NCBI GenBank assembly: GCA_959605475.1
Contig: CAUHFS010000065.1
Coordinates: forward strand, 1 to 9,233
Source of the DNA: an uncultured Collinsella sp.
GTDB lineage: Bacteria > Actinomycetota > Coriobacteriia > Coriobacteriales > Coriobacteriaceae
Direction of reading: 5' to 3'
DNA length: 9,233 nucleotides
Of the stretch, positions 1 to 5,921 are shown piece after piece. Every line of letters starts with the position of its first letter. Position 1 is the first letter of the stretch. The notes beneath the pieces are model-generated. The model made no database searches and had not been told where the DNA came from. It was given only the letters and a program-made list of their open reading frames with translations. The position numbers and the translations under genes were made by a program.

Positions 1-732
1 CGAAGACGTCGCATTCCAGCCACCGTTGGAGTTCAGGCTGCGGGGATGATAGCCTCGCGGAGTTTTGTAGTAGGCATAATAGTCCGCTACAAACTGCGGC
101 GCATCCTCCGGTAGCGGATCGACCACGCCGCCCGCCAGCGCATAGCTGCCGTTTTTATAGTCCTCGGTGCGCTGCGCGTTCAACGCTTTCCGCTTTTCAA
201 AGCGCGCCTGCTTGGAATCCTCGGCGTCAAAATAGCCGTTTGCGGTCACGCGGGTCATATCGTACATGGTCATAGCCACGGTAGCTTTGATACGGGTGTC
301 GATGGCTGCCGCATTGACTGCCATGCCGCCCCAACCGCAGATACCGATGATGCCGATACGCTCCGGGTCAACGCTTTCCTGCACAGAGAGGAAATCCACC
401 GCTGCGCAAAAGTCCTCGGTGTTGATGTCCGGCGATGCTACATAGCGGGGCGTGCCGCCGCTCTCGCCGGTATAGGACGGGTCAAAGGCAATTGCGAAAA
501 AGCCCAGCTCCGCCATCTTCTGCGCGTACAGACCGGAGGACTGCTCTTTCACCGCGCCAAACGGGCCGCTGACGGCGATGGCGGGCAGCTTGCCTTCCGC
601 GTTCTTAGGCACGTACACGTCGGCAGCCAGCGTGATGCCGTATCGATTGTGGAAGGTCGCCTTGCTGTGCTCAACCTTGTCGCTTTTGGGGAATACCTTG
701 TCCCATTCCTGCGTCAGTTTCAACTGCTCCAT
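1..732 (-). CDS. alpha/beta hydrolase, dienelactone hydrolase-like (partial, C-terminus off window)
   Basis: The first 244 residues of a hydrolase starting at ATG 732; the frame stays open to base 1, so the C-terminus, probably with the catalytic His, is missing. The fold is visible as an early strand region (residues 25-55), an oxyanion-side segment SGPFGAVKEQ (55-64), FDPSYTGESGG (83-93) and the nucleophile elbow GICGWGG at 130-136. The elbow carries Cys132 rather than Ser, as in dienelactone hydrolases. The substrate is unknown; family members open lactones or hydrolyse esters. It is the last visible gene of the minus-strand operon behind the reductase and the CMD-cupin gene. Only two bases separate the upstream stop (TAG, 735-737) from its ATG, and a GGGAAGG ribosome site lies inside the upstream gene, so translational coupling is likely. 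I am confident of the fold but not of the substrate. Confidence 0.85.
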   Translation of the reverse strand, partial: MEQLKLTQEWDKVFPKSDKVEHSKATFHNRYGITLAADVYVPKNAEGKLPAIAVSGPFGAVKEQSSGLYAQKMAELGFFAIAFDPSYTGESGGTPRYVASPDINTEDFCAAVDFLSVQESVDPERIGIIGICGWGGMAVNAAAIDTRIKATVAMTMYDMTRVTANGYFDAEDSKQARFEKRKALNAQRTEDYKNGSYALAGGVVDPLPEDAPQFVADYYAYYKTPRGYHPRSLNSNGGWNATSS

Positions 733-734
733 GC

Positions 735-1499
735 CTAAGCCTTCCCGTCAATCGCTTTAAGGTATTGCTCGTCGTCCACGGGCTCCAACCACTCGTTGGA
801 GGCCTCCTCGCCCGGAACCTCCACCGCGAGATGGGAAAACCAGCTGTCGGGCGCCGCACCGTGCCAGTGCTTTACGCCCGCGGGGATATTTACTACATCG
901 CCGGGGCACAGCCCCTGTGCCGGTTTGCCCCATTCCTGGTAAAACCCTCGGCCAGCCACGCAGACGAGAATCTGCCCGCCGCCGCTTTTGGCGTGATGGG
1001 TATGCCAGTTGTTGCGGCAGCCTGGCTCGAACGTAACGTTGTAAATGCCGACCTGCTCGGTGGAAAGGGGCGCGAGGTAGCTTTGCCCGATAAAGTACTT
1101 CGCAAATGCGTCGTTGGGGGCACCGATGGGAAAGGCCATCTCGTTTTGATGCTTGGTTCTTGCGTCGGCGGCATCGCTATCCGCCCAGACCTCCTTCGCC
1201 ATGCGAAAGGCCGCCCATGCCTTGGGCCAGCCTGCGTAAAACGCCGCGTGCGTAAGGATTTCCGCTATCTCCGCCCTGGTCACGCCGTTGTTCTTTGCGG
1301 ACATCAGATGATATTGGAACGAAGAGTCCGTCAGCCCCTGTGCCATCAAGGCAACCACCGTCACCACGCTGCGGTCTCGAAGGGAAAGCCTGTCTTCTCG
1401 GCTCCACACCTCGCCGAACAGCACATCGTCATTGAGCTGTGCGAATTTGGGAGCAAAGTCCCCCAGGGCATCTCTGCCCGCCGTCTGTTTGATTGCCAT
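735..1499 (-). CDS. carboxymuconolactone decarboxylase-cupin fusion protein
   Basis: A 254-residue two-domain protein. I chose ATG 1499 because AGGAGG lies 9 bases upstream; the open frame continues further upstream (to 1628) but that part has no family character. Residues about 20-107 form an all-helical carboxymuconolactone-decarboxylase (AhpD-like) domain (VTVVALMAQGLTDSSFQYHL, then EIAEILTHAAFYAGWPKAW). I see no CxxC/CxxxH peroxidase pair, so it resembles the decarboxylase branch rather than AhpD. Residues about 140-235 form a cupin with likely metal ligands H166, H168, Q176 and H211 (WHTHHAKSGGGQ, AGVKHWHG). Gln takes the usual Glu position. Proteins of this layout occur in many anaerobes beside flavin reductases and hydrolases, but their reaction is not settled. 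It lies 64 bases downstream of the reductase and 2 bases ahead of the hydrolase, so co-expression under the MerR regulator is probable. Confidence 0.9.
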   Translation of the reverse strand: MAIKQTAGRDALGDFAPKFAQLNDDVLFGEVWSREDRLSLRDRSVVTVVALMAQGLTDSSFQYHLMSAKNNGVTRAEIAEILTHAAFYAGWPKAWAAFRMAKEVWADSDAADARTKHQNEMAFPIGAPNDAFAKYFIGQSYLAPLSTEQVGIYNVTFEPGCRNNWHTHHAKSGGGQILVCVAGRGFYQEWGKPAQGLCPGDVVNIPAGVKHWHGAAPDSWFSHLAVEVPGEEASNEWLEPVDDEQYLKAIDGKA

Positions 1500-1563
1500 G
1501 ATCGATTTCCTCCTGTCGATGGTTTTGAGTGCAAAACTGCTACCGCGCGGACAAGCAGTCCGG

Positions 1564-2103
1564 CTAGATTTCCATGCCCATTCGTTGCGCCTGCTCCAAA
1601 GCGGGATGCCCGGCGATATCGCCCACACCGTTCACGCCGCCGGCGAATACCGTTCCGGCAAGCGTGCAACGGGGGAAGCAGTCAACCCATCCCTGCACGG
1701 CCTTTTTCGCGCCGTCGAAGGTCGAGCGCCCACTCTCCGCCGCCGTTGCCAATAGATACGCCTCGGTGAATGCATAATCGGAGCCGAAAAGCGGGTTGGC
1801 ACGGTCCAGCATGGTCTTGAGCTGGCCGCAGACGCTGTAGTAGTAGACGGGCGTTGCAAACACCAACACATCCGCATCGTGCATCTTGGCGGCAATTTCC
1901 ACGGCATCGTCTTGGATGACGCAGTGTCCCAGCTTTAGGCAGGCAAGACAGCCCTTGCAGAAGCCGAGCTGCTTCTCGCGCAGGTACACGGTCTCCACGC
2001 TGTGGCCTGCTTCTCGCGCTCCTTTGGCGAAAGCATCCGCCAACGTCTCGGAATTGCCATCCTTTCGAGGGCTTGAAGAGACTATCAAAACCGTTTTGCC
2101 CAT
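1564..2103 (-). CDS. flavodoxin-like NAD(P)H-dependent FMN reductase with Cys cluster
   Basis: A 179-residue flavin reductase of the Flavodoxin_2/FMN_red family. The FMN phosphate loop is SSSPRKDGNSETL at residues 9-21, and the second flavin segment is TPVYYYSVCGQLKTMLDR in mid-protein. Between them lie cysteines C49, C52, C55 and C61 followed by DD (GFCKGCLACL, then GHCVIQDD). This matches the cysteine pattern of iron-sulfur-flavoprotein relatives and many clostridial NADPH-dependent reductases; whether a cluster is bound here cannot be told. The start at 2103 is the first ATG after the promoter, with an AAGAGGT ribosome site. It is the first gene of the minus-strand operon and diverges from merR across about 105 bases. 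The promoter layout suggests induction by that regulator. It probably reduces a quinone, nitro compound or other electrophile; the substrate is unknown. Confidence 0.9.
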   Translation of the reverse strand: MGKTVLIVSSSPRKDGNSETLADAFAKGAREAGHSVETVYLREKQLGFCKGCLACLKLGHCVIQDDAVEIAAKMHDADVLVFATPVYYYSVCGQLKTMLDRANPLFGSDYAFTEAYLLATAAESGRSTFDGAKKAVQGWVDCFPRCTLAGTVFAGGVNGVGDIAGHPALEQAQRMGMEI

Positions 2104-2146
2104 TACGGAATACCTCTTGAACTCGTGATTTATATTGACAAGAATA

Positions 2147-2177
2147 AAGGTAATACCTAAACCTGACTATAGGTCAA
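2147..2177 (-). promoter_or_regulatory. MerR-type promoter and operator of the reductase operon
   Basis: Read on the minus strand, a -35 box TTGACC (2177-2172) is followed 19 bases on by TACCTT (2152-2147). The spacer is longer than the usual 17, as in promoters that MerR-family activators untwist. An inverted repeat, ACCTA/TAGGT with 10 bases between arms (2155-2174), fills the spacer. The CTTGACCTATAGTC pattern resembles operators of the AdhR/NmlR branch of the MerR family. This supports control of the reductase, CMD-cupin and hydrolase operon by the adjacent merR product, and possibly autoregulation. The assignment is read by eye, and the -10 box is weak, as expected for such promoters. 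Confidence 0.65.
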
Positions 2178-2208
2178 GGAATGAATTCGAGATTTACCCG
2201 GAGGGACC

Positions 2209-2649
2209 ATGTACACAATCGGACAGGTGGCGGAGATGTTCGGTCTGCCCGTTTCCACGCTGCGTTATTACGACAAGCAGGGATTGTTTCCGGAATTGGA
2301 GCGGACGTCCGGCATTCGCCGATTCGGCGATGCGGAACTCGAGGCGCTTCGGGTCATCGAATGCTTAAAGAAGGCTGGAATGGAGATCAAGGACATCCGA
2401 CTGTTCATGGAATGGTGCGCGGAGGGCCCATCGACATATCCCAAGCGCAAGGCCATGTTCGAGGAGCGAAAGGCCCACATGGAGTCGGAGATCGCGAAGA
2501 TGAACCGCGCGCTGGATATGTTGAAGTTCAAATGCTGGTACTACGAGCAAGCGATCCAAGATGGCAACGAGGATAGAGTGAAGGCGCTGATTCCCGACAA
2601 TTTGCCGGAAGAAATCAAGGAAGCCTACGAAAACGCGCACGCTCGATAG
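2209..2649 (+). CDS. MerR family transcriptional regulator
   Basis: A 146-residue regulator. Residues 1-70 form the MerR winged helix-turn-helix (YTIGQVAEMFGLPVSTLRYYDKQGL, then RRFGDAELEALRVIECLKKAGMEIKDIR). A long dimerisation helix follows (about 80-115). The tail KCWYYEQAIQDGNEDRVKAL resembles the AdhR-like/aldehyde- or electrophile-responsive subgroup more than metal sensors; the short C-terminal part has no metal-binding CxxC loop, and Cys109 is a possible redox or thiol-reactive residue. GGAGGG lies just before ATG 2209. It is divergent from the flavin-reductase operon and shares its control region. A hairpin terminator follows about 45 bases after the stop. Codons 107-146 and the downstream DNA recur near 6.2 kb as a broken second copy. 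Confidence 0.93.
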   Translation: MYTIGQVAEMFGLPVSTLRYYDKQGLFPELERTSGIRRFGDAELEALRVIECLKKAGMEIKDIRLFMEWCAEGPSTYPKRKAMFEERKAHMESEIAKMNRALDMLKFKCWYYEQAIQDGNEDRVKALIPDNLPEEIKEAYENAHAR

Positions 2650-2784
2650 TGGCGTCTGATGCCCAAGGGAGTTCGGCAAGGAGCTCTTCTTCAGGCGGGA
2701 ATAAAGGCCTCCGAACCAAAAGGTTCGGAGGCCTTTATTCCCGCTACTTCGCTGGTGACATTGCCCTGCGGCAACGCCGAAACT
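2527..2784 (+). repeat. direct repeat copy 1: merR 3' end, terminator and downstream DNA
   Basis: The last 40 codons of merR, its stop, the spacer, the hairpin and about 40 bases beyond it recur at about 6209-6472. The coding part aligns without gaps at an offset of 3682 bases, with 111 of 123 bases identical by my count. After the stop the match weakens and has small indels, then becomes strong again in the hairpin core. The downstream boundary (about 2784) is approximate. Confidence 0.85.
2695..2744. terminator. perfect 23-bp hairpin, bidirectional terminator between merR and the arsenic operon
   Basis: Two arms of 23 bases (2695-2717 and 2722-2744) pair perfectly around an AAAA loop. The G+C-rich core GGCCTCCGAACC/GGTTCGGAGGCC is flanked by AATAAA on the left and TTTATT on the right, so a short U-rich run follows the core in either transcript. 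It stands 45 bases after the merR stop and about 110 bases beyond the arsC stop, where the two transcripts converge, so it can serve both. A shorter version of the same hairpin recurs at 6394-6421. Confidence 0.85.
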
Positions 2785-2853
2785 ATAGAGAATGAAATCA
2801 GAATTTTCCGACAGGCATCTTTTTTAAAGCGAGTTAAGACACCATGCAGTCAC

Positions 2854-3264
2854 TCATCCCAATACAGAATTTGTCATTCGATCCTTTAGCTTCATAATTT
2901 GCTTTTGAATCTCATCGATAACTTTCTTAAATTCCTCGTCATTTTTGCCCGTCGGGTCTTCCAACCCCCAGTTATCATCAAAGGGCCTGCCGATGAAAGG
3001 GCATCCCACATTGCAGCCCATGGAGATGGCGATATCTGGTTCGGGTATATCCGATATCAGCTTGGAATACTGCGTCTGCTCCATGTCAATGCCATAAAAC
3101 TTCTTCATCAATCGGACGGCATCCTGATTGATTTGCGGCTTGGTTTCCGTCCCTGCGGAATAGCTTTCAAACACATCGGATGCAAGAGCTTTCCCCAATG
3201 CCTCTGCAATCTGGCTGCGGCAGGAGTTGTGGACGCAGATAAATGCAACCTTTGGCTTTGTCAT
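2854..3264 (-). CDS. arsC: arsenate reductase, low-molecular-weight phosphatase type
   Basis: A 136-residue ArsC of the thioredoxin-coupled, phosphatase-fold family, which reduces arsenate to arsenite in the cytoplasm for export. The phosphate-binding loop is C10-VHNSC-R16 (a CX5R motif). The resolving cysteines are probably C84 and C88 in MGCNVGCPF, spaced closer than C82/C89 of the Staphylococcus and Bacillus enzymes. The general-acid region is DDNWGLEDP at 96-104. Its ATG overlaps the stop of the upstream ACR3 fragment (ATGA, 3261-3264), so it is translated as the last gene of the arsR operon. The thioredoxin-like gene in the same operon is a natural candidate for its electron donor. Length and motifs are intact. 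Its transcript runs toward the hairpin at 2695-2744. Confidence 0.95.
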   Translation of the reverse strand: MTKPKVAFICVHNSCRSQIAEALGKALASDVFESYSAGTETKPQINQDAVRLMKKFYGIDMEQTQYSKLISDIPEPDIAISMGCNVGCPFIGRPFDDNWGLEDPTGKNDEEFKKVIDEIQKQIMKLKDRMTNSVLG

Positions 3265-3638
3265 GCGGGGAACCTGCCTTTCGTTTTGTTTGCGATTTTT
3301 ACAAGGAACAGCATCACCGGCACTTCGGTCAACACGCCAACCGTTGTGGCAAGTGCGGCAGGAGAGGTTGTTCCGAACAGGGCAATGGCTACTGCAACCG
3401 CCAATCCAAAGAAGTTGGATGCGCCGATCATTCCGGCAGGTGCTGCAATGCGGTGCGGCAGCTTGAGCAGACGACAGGCGCCATAAGCAATGCCGAAAAT
3501 CAGGAAGGTCTGCGAAATCAGTGGCACGGCAATCAGCACGATATGCAAAGGGTTATCCAAAATAACTTGCCCTTGGAATGCGAAGATCAATACAAGCGTC
3601 AGCAGAAGTCCAATGGGAGATGTGTTTTGTTCGTTCAT
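3261..3638 (-). pseudogene. ACR3-type arsenite exporter, C-terminal fragment only
   Basis: A 125-residue open frame that matches only the last four transmembrane segments of ACR3 (family length about 340-360 residues, ten segments). Segments are near residues 9-27, 31-58, 64-89 and 93-113. The signature AAPAGMIGASNFF is present, but the next residue is Gly78 (GGA, 3407-3405), where ACR3 proteins have Glu (NFFELAVA), a residue in TM9 reported essential for transport. The conserved TM4 Cys lies in the missing part. The later Glu105 (TEVPVM) is kept. The frame begins with ATG overlapping the thioredoxin stop (ATGA) and ends overlapping the arsC start. It may be a deletion remnant that keeps translation flowing to arsC; a functional half-transporter is the less likely alternative. 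Confidence 0.8.
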
Positions 3639-3988
3639 GCTCTCACCTTATTCAAAATAGAAATGACTTCATCCTTTTTCAGCACCTTGCCATAGGACAC
3701 CACCTGACCATCTACCACCAGCGCAGGTGTTGTCATCACTCCATAGGCGGCGATTTTTTCAAAGTCCCGCACATGATCGATGGTGTCATCCATCCCAAGC
3801 TCCCGCAGTGCGTCTACAGTTGCCGCTTCCAGCGCATTACACTTGGCACAGCCGCCGCCAAGAATTTTGATCCCGGACTCCTTCTTTTCGGCTTCTGCCG
3901 CCTGCATTGCTTCCGGCGTACAGCTCCCGCCGCAGCAGCAAGACTGCTTTTGCTCTTCTTTTTTCTTTCCAAATCCGAAAATTGACAT
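3635..3988 (-). CDS. small thioredoxin-family protein with N-terminal Cys-rich tail
   Basis: A 117-residue protein. Residues 1-36 form a charged, Cys-rich extension with CCCGGSC at 17-23. Residues 39-117 form a minimal thioredoxin fold (the thioredoxin_3, or redox-active disulfide protein 2, type) with active-site CAKC at 47-50 and a cis-proline region TTPALVVDG. No signal peptide is apparent, so it should be cytoplasmic. GGAGGG lies 6 bases before ATG 3988. It follows the permease by 18 bases and overlaps the ACR3 fragment by four. Small thioredoxins of this type are regular companions of ArsP-like permeases. By inference it could reduce ArsC, or the N-terminal cysteines could hold As(III) or another soft metal and pass it on. 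The extension may be a metal site or a second redox pair. Confidence 0.9.
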   Translation of the reverse strand: MSIFGFGKKKEEQKQSCCCGGSCTPEAMQAAEAEKKESGIKILGGGCAKCNALEAATVDALRELGMDDTIDHVRDFEKIAAYGVMTTPALVVDGQVVSYGKVLKKDEVISILNKVRA

Positions 3989-4006
3989 GATGATCCCTCC
4001 AAATTA

Positions 4007-4998
4007 TTAGATAACGCCCTGAAACAGGTTGAATAAATAGCCCACAACGATAATGCCCGCAGCACAGATGGCGATAAAAACACCCAGCATCTTCGGCTTA
4101 ACTGCCTTGCGCAGCATGATCATTGACGGCAGGGACAGCGTAGTGACGCCCATCATAAAGGCAAGCACCGTGCCGAGCTGTGCACCCTTACCGAGCAGGG
4201 CTTCCGCAATGGGAATCGTGCCGAAAATATCGGCATACATGGGAATGCCGATGATGGTTGCCAAAATCACGCCGAAGGGGTTATTGCTGCCGAGAACGGT
4301 CACGACCCAGCTTTCGGGAATCCAGTTGTGAATGACCGCCCCAATGCCCACGCCGATGAGAATATACGGAAATACCTTCCTGAAGGTTTCTTCCGCCTGC
4401 TCTTTGGCGTAACCAGGCGCTCCTTCTGCGTCAGCGTCGGGGAGGCAATATCCACGGCAGATGCCTTGCGGATGAACTCCTCCACCTGACTTTCCATGTG
4501 CAGCTTTTCAATCAGCGTACCGCCAGCCACAGCAATCGCAAGCCCCAGCACCACATAGAGAATCGCAACCTTTGCCCCGAAAATACTCAACAGGAGAACA
4601 AGGCTTCCCAAGTCCACCATAGGGGACGAAATCAGGAACGAGAAGGTCACGCCCAGCGGCAATCTGGCGCTGGTAAAGCCGATGAACAGCGGAATGGACG
4701 AGCAGGAGCAGAACGGCGTCACCGTGCCGAGCAGGGCGGCGATGCAGTTTGCCCAGATACCGTGAAAACGCCCCATGATTTTCTTGCTGCGCTCCGGTGG
4801 GAAATAGCTCTGAATGTAGGAGATCAGATAAATCAGTACGCAGAGCAAAACGGTGATCTTGATGACATCGTAGAGGAAGAATTGGACACTCCCTCCAATG
4901 CGGCTTGTCGTGTCCAGTCCCAGCGCGTTCAGCAGATTTCCAATCAGCGTATTCAGCCACTTCATGCCGAGGATCTGATCTGTGATAAACCTGCCCAT
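4007..4998 (-). pseudogene. ArsP-like permease (DUF318/UPF0718), broken by a one-base frameshift
   Basis: A membrane permease of the ArsP/DUF318 family, members of which export trivalent organoarsenicals. The N-terminal part carries hydrophobic segments and the family motif TPFCSCSSIPL with C97 and C99. The frame is lost after LTQKERL near 4408-4414. The C-terminal half (YAKEQAEETFRKVFPYILIGVGIGAVIHNW to VGYLFNLFQGVI) continues in the neighbouring frame to TAA at 4007. One added base would restore a 330-residue protein, a normal family length, so this is a recent one-base deletion or a sequencing error. I place the start at ATG 4998, sharing its A with the arsR stop (TGATG). A GTG at 5010 with AAGG just upstream is an alternative. 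Confidence 0.85.
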
Positions 4999-5306
4999 CA
5001 GGAGCAGCACCCGCCTTCGTCATTCGAGCCGCAGTCGCAGCAGGTCAATCCCTCGACAAATTCTTTAAACTGGGTCAGGGTTTCGCAGTTCAGAGAGTAG
5101 TGCTGCCACTTTCCTTCCTTGCGGGCGTTTACTAGTCCACATTCCACCAAGATCCTCATGTGGTGCGAAAGCGTCGGCTGCGTAATTTCGAACCGTTCCA
5201 ACAGTTTGCAGCCGCACTTCTCTCCATCCGACAGCGTCTTCACTATTTCCAGCCGGTTCGCATCTCCCAAAGCCTTGCAGATCAAAGTCACATCCATAGC
5301 GTTCAT
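4998..5306 (-). CDS. arsR: ArsR/SmtB family arsenic-responsive repressor
   Basis: A 102-residue winged-helix repressor that opens the arsenic operon. The start at 5306 is chosen for GAGGTG just upstream; the frame extends to 5357, but that part is the operator. The sensor cysteines are C31 and C33 (GEKCGCKLL), at the start of the DNA-recognition region (TQPTLSHHMRILVECGLV), the classic As(III) site that releases DNA when occupied. Further cysteines at C10, C56 and C74 are scattered. The C-terminal tail CCDCGSNDEGGCCS (89-102) adds five more and may be a second thiol site. The stop overlaps the permease start (TGATG), so the genes are coupled. Autoregulation through the inverted repeat at 5333-5354 is likely. 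Confidence 0.95.
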   Translation of the reverse strand: MNAMDVTLICKALGDANRLEIVKTLSDGEKCGCKLLERFEITQPTLSHHMRILVECGLVNARKEGKWQHYSLNCETLTQFKEFVEGLTCCDCGSNDEGGCCS

Positions 5307-5332
5307 AGAAGCACCTCGCATTGATGGTTGTC

Positions 5333-5370
5333 TATGTGTATAAGAATACACATACATCGATATCTGTCAA
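5333..5370 (-). promoter_or_regulatory. promoter and ArsR operator of the arsenic operon
   Basis: On the minus strand, TTGACA (5370-5365) and TATTCT (5348-5343) are separated by 16 bases. A perfect 9-bp inverted repeat, TATGTGTAT-aaga-ATACACATA (5333-5354), covers the -10 box. This is the expected layout for an ArsR dimer blocking RNA polymerase. It lies 27 bases upstream of the arsR ATG. Confidence 0.8.
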
Positions 5371-5405
5371 TATATCATTGCGAGCGAATGTAGGCCCTTC
5401 CCGGA

Positions 5406-5654
5406 TTAGTAAGTAGGCGAGTTGAGGTTGCCGGAATTGTCCAACATGTACTCGGTCAGCCTCTCCAGCACGGCGGAGTCGGGCAGCGAGAACTTCCGGA
5501 CGAGGTCGTGCGTGAGGATGGTCTTGTAGACGTCGCGGATGTAGCCGTACGACTCCGAGATGTCATCGTAATCGTAGGACCCGGCGAGCCCGCTGTGTCT
5601 GATGAGCCCGTCGAAGTCGTCGTCCCATGTACGTAGCGCGGTCCACCCATGCCA
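5406..5654 (-). pseudogene. remnant of an AAA ATPase with DUF4143 domain
   Basis: An open stretch of 82 residues with no usable start: an in-frame TGA lies immediately upstream (5655-5657) and there is no early Met. The residues resemble the C-terminal half of AAA_14/DUF4143 ATPases: FDGLIRHSGLAGSYD, ESYGYIRDVYKTILTHDLV, LERLTEYMLDNSGNLNSP. Full proteins are about 400 residues, so the whole nucleotide-binding part is missing, and the frame stops at TAA (5406-5408) before the normal C-terminus. These ATPases are common, often mobile genes of unknown role in gut bacteria. The fragment is one of several broken pieces between 5.4 and 6.5 kb. I am fairly sure of the family and confident it is not intact. 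Confidence 0.65.
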
Positions 5655-5666
5655 TCATCCGCTCCC

Positions 5667-5711
5667 TCTCGGTTTCGAAACTCGAATATTTCTAAAATTT
5701 CGAAACCGAGA
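5667..5711. repeat. 14-bp inverted repeat
   Basis: The arms TCTCGGTTTCGAAA (5667-5680) and TTTCGAAACCGAGA (5698-5711) are perfectly complementary around 17 A+T-rich bases. Each arm contains the palindrome TTTCGAAA. It sits just upstream of the ATPase remnant on its coding strand, so it could be that gene's former operator or promoter, or the recombination scar of a small element. It has no U-run, so I do not call it a terminator. Confidence 0.7.
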
Positions 5712-5795
5712 AGGCAATATACACAAGGATGTGTCGAGGGGCGATTCCCAGTCACAGCATGCCGGCAGCGAGGTCAATGCGCATTCGCACGTGCT

Positions 5796-5921
5796 ACAAT
5801 GCGGACATCAGAGATGAAAACACAGTCCCCGTCGGGTAGTCGTGGGCGTGCGGGAGTCCGCATCAGTAACCTGCCTCCTTGGTTGTCCCTTCTCTGCATG
5901 GTCATCTACATAAAGGAGGAA
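5796..5921 (+). ncRNA. candidate yjdF-type (azaaromatic-sensing) riboswitch
   Basis: The leader of the yjdF gene has the marks of a structured RNA. An 8-bp perfect outer stem joins ATGCGGAC (5799-5806) to GTCCGCAT (5856-5863). Inside it are a small TCA-gaga-TGA hairpin and purine-rich blocks (GATGAAAACACAGTCCCC, GTAGTCGTGGGC) that look like conserved ligand-pocket strands. Downstream, CCTCCTT (5874-5880) can pair with AAGGAGG (5913-5919), the ribosome site of yjdF, giving a translational switch. The yjdF RNA motif is known upstream of yjdF genes and binds azaaromatic compounds. The identification rests on gene context, pairing and recollection of the motif, not on a covariance-model search. 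TACAAT at 5795-5800 could be read as a -10 box, but that would start the RNA inside the outer stem. Confidence 0.75.

Noticed and set aside
765..1769. Long plus-strand open frame (334 codons) across the CMD-cupin gene
   Set aside because: It is the antisense shadow of the CMD-cupin gene and the end of the reductase gene; the product is rich in Arg/Pro/His and has no family features or ribosome site.
2695..2744. Hairpin as an integron attC site or transposon end
   Set aside because: It is placed just past convergent stops with U-runs at its core and has no integrase, transposase or target-site duplication nearby; a terminator explains it.
4405..4415. Programmed frameshift in the permease
   Set aside because: There is no slippery heptamer or clear downstream pseudoknot at the CTGGTTACG site, and the family is normally one continuous frame; a deletion or error is simpler.
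4498..5100. Plus-strand open frame of 200 codons over the permease and arsR
   Set aside because: Its product is rich in Gln/Asn/His/Arg, typical of antisense to a hydrophobic gene; both minus-strand genes are well recognised.
5456..5755. Minus-strand open frame of 99 codons over the ATPase remnant
   Set aside because: It reads the remnant in the wrong frame (Ser/Thr/Arg-rich); the DUF4143 similarity is in the frame that stops at 5406-5408.
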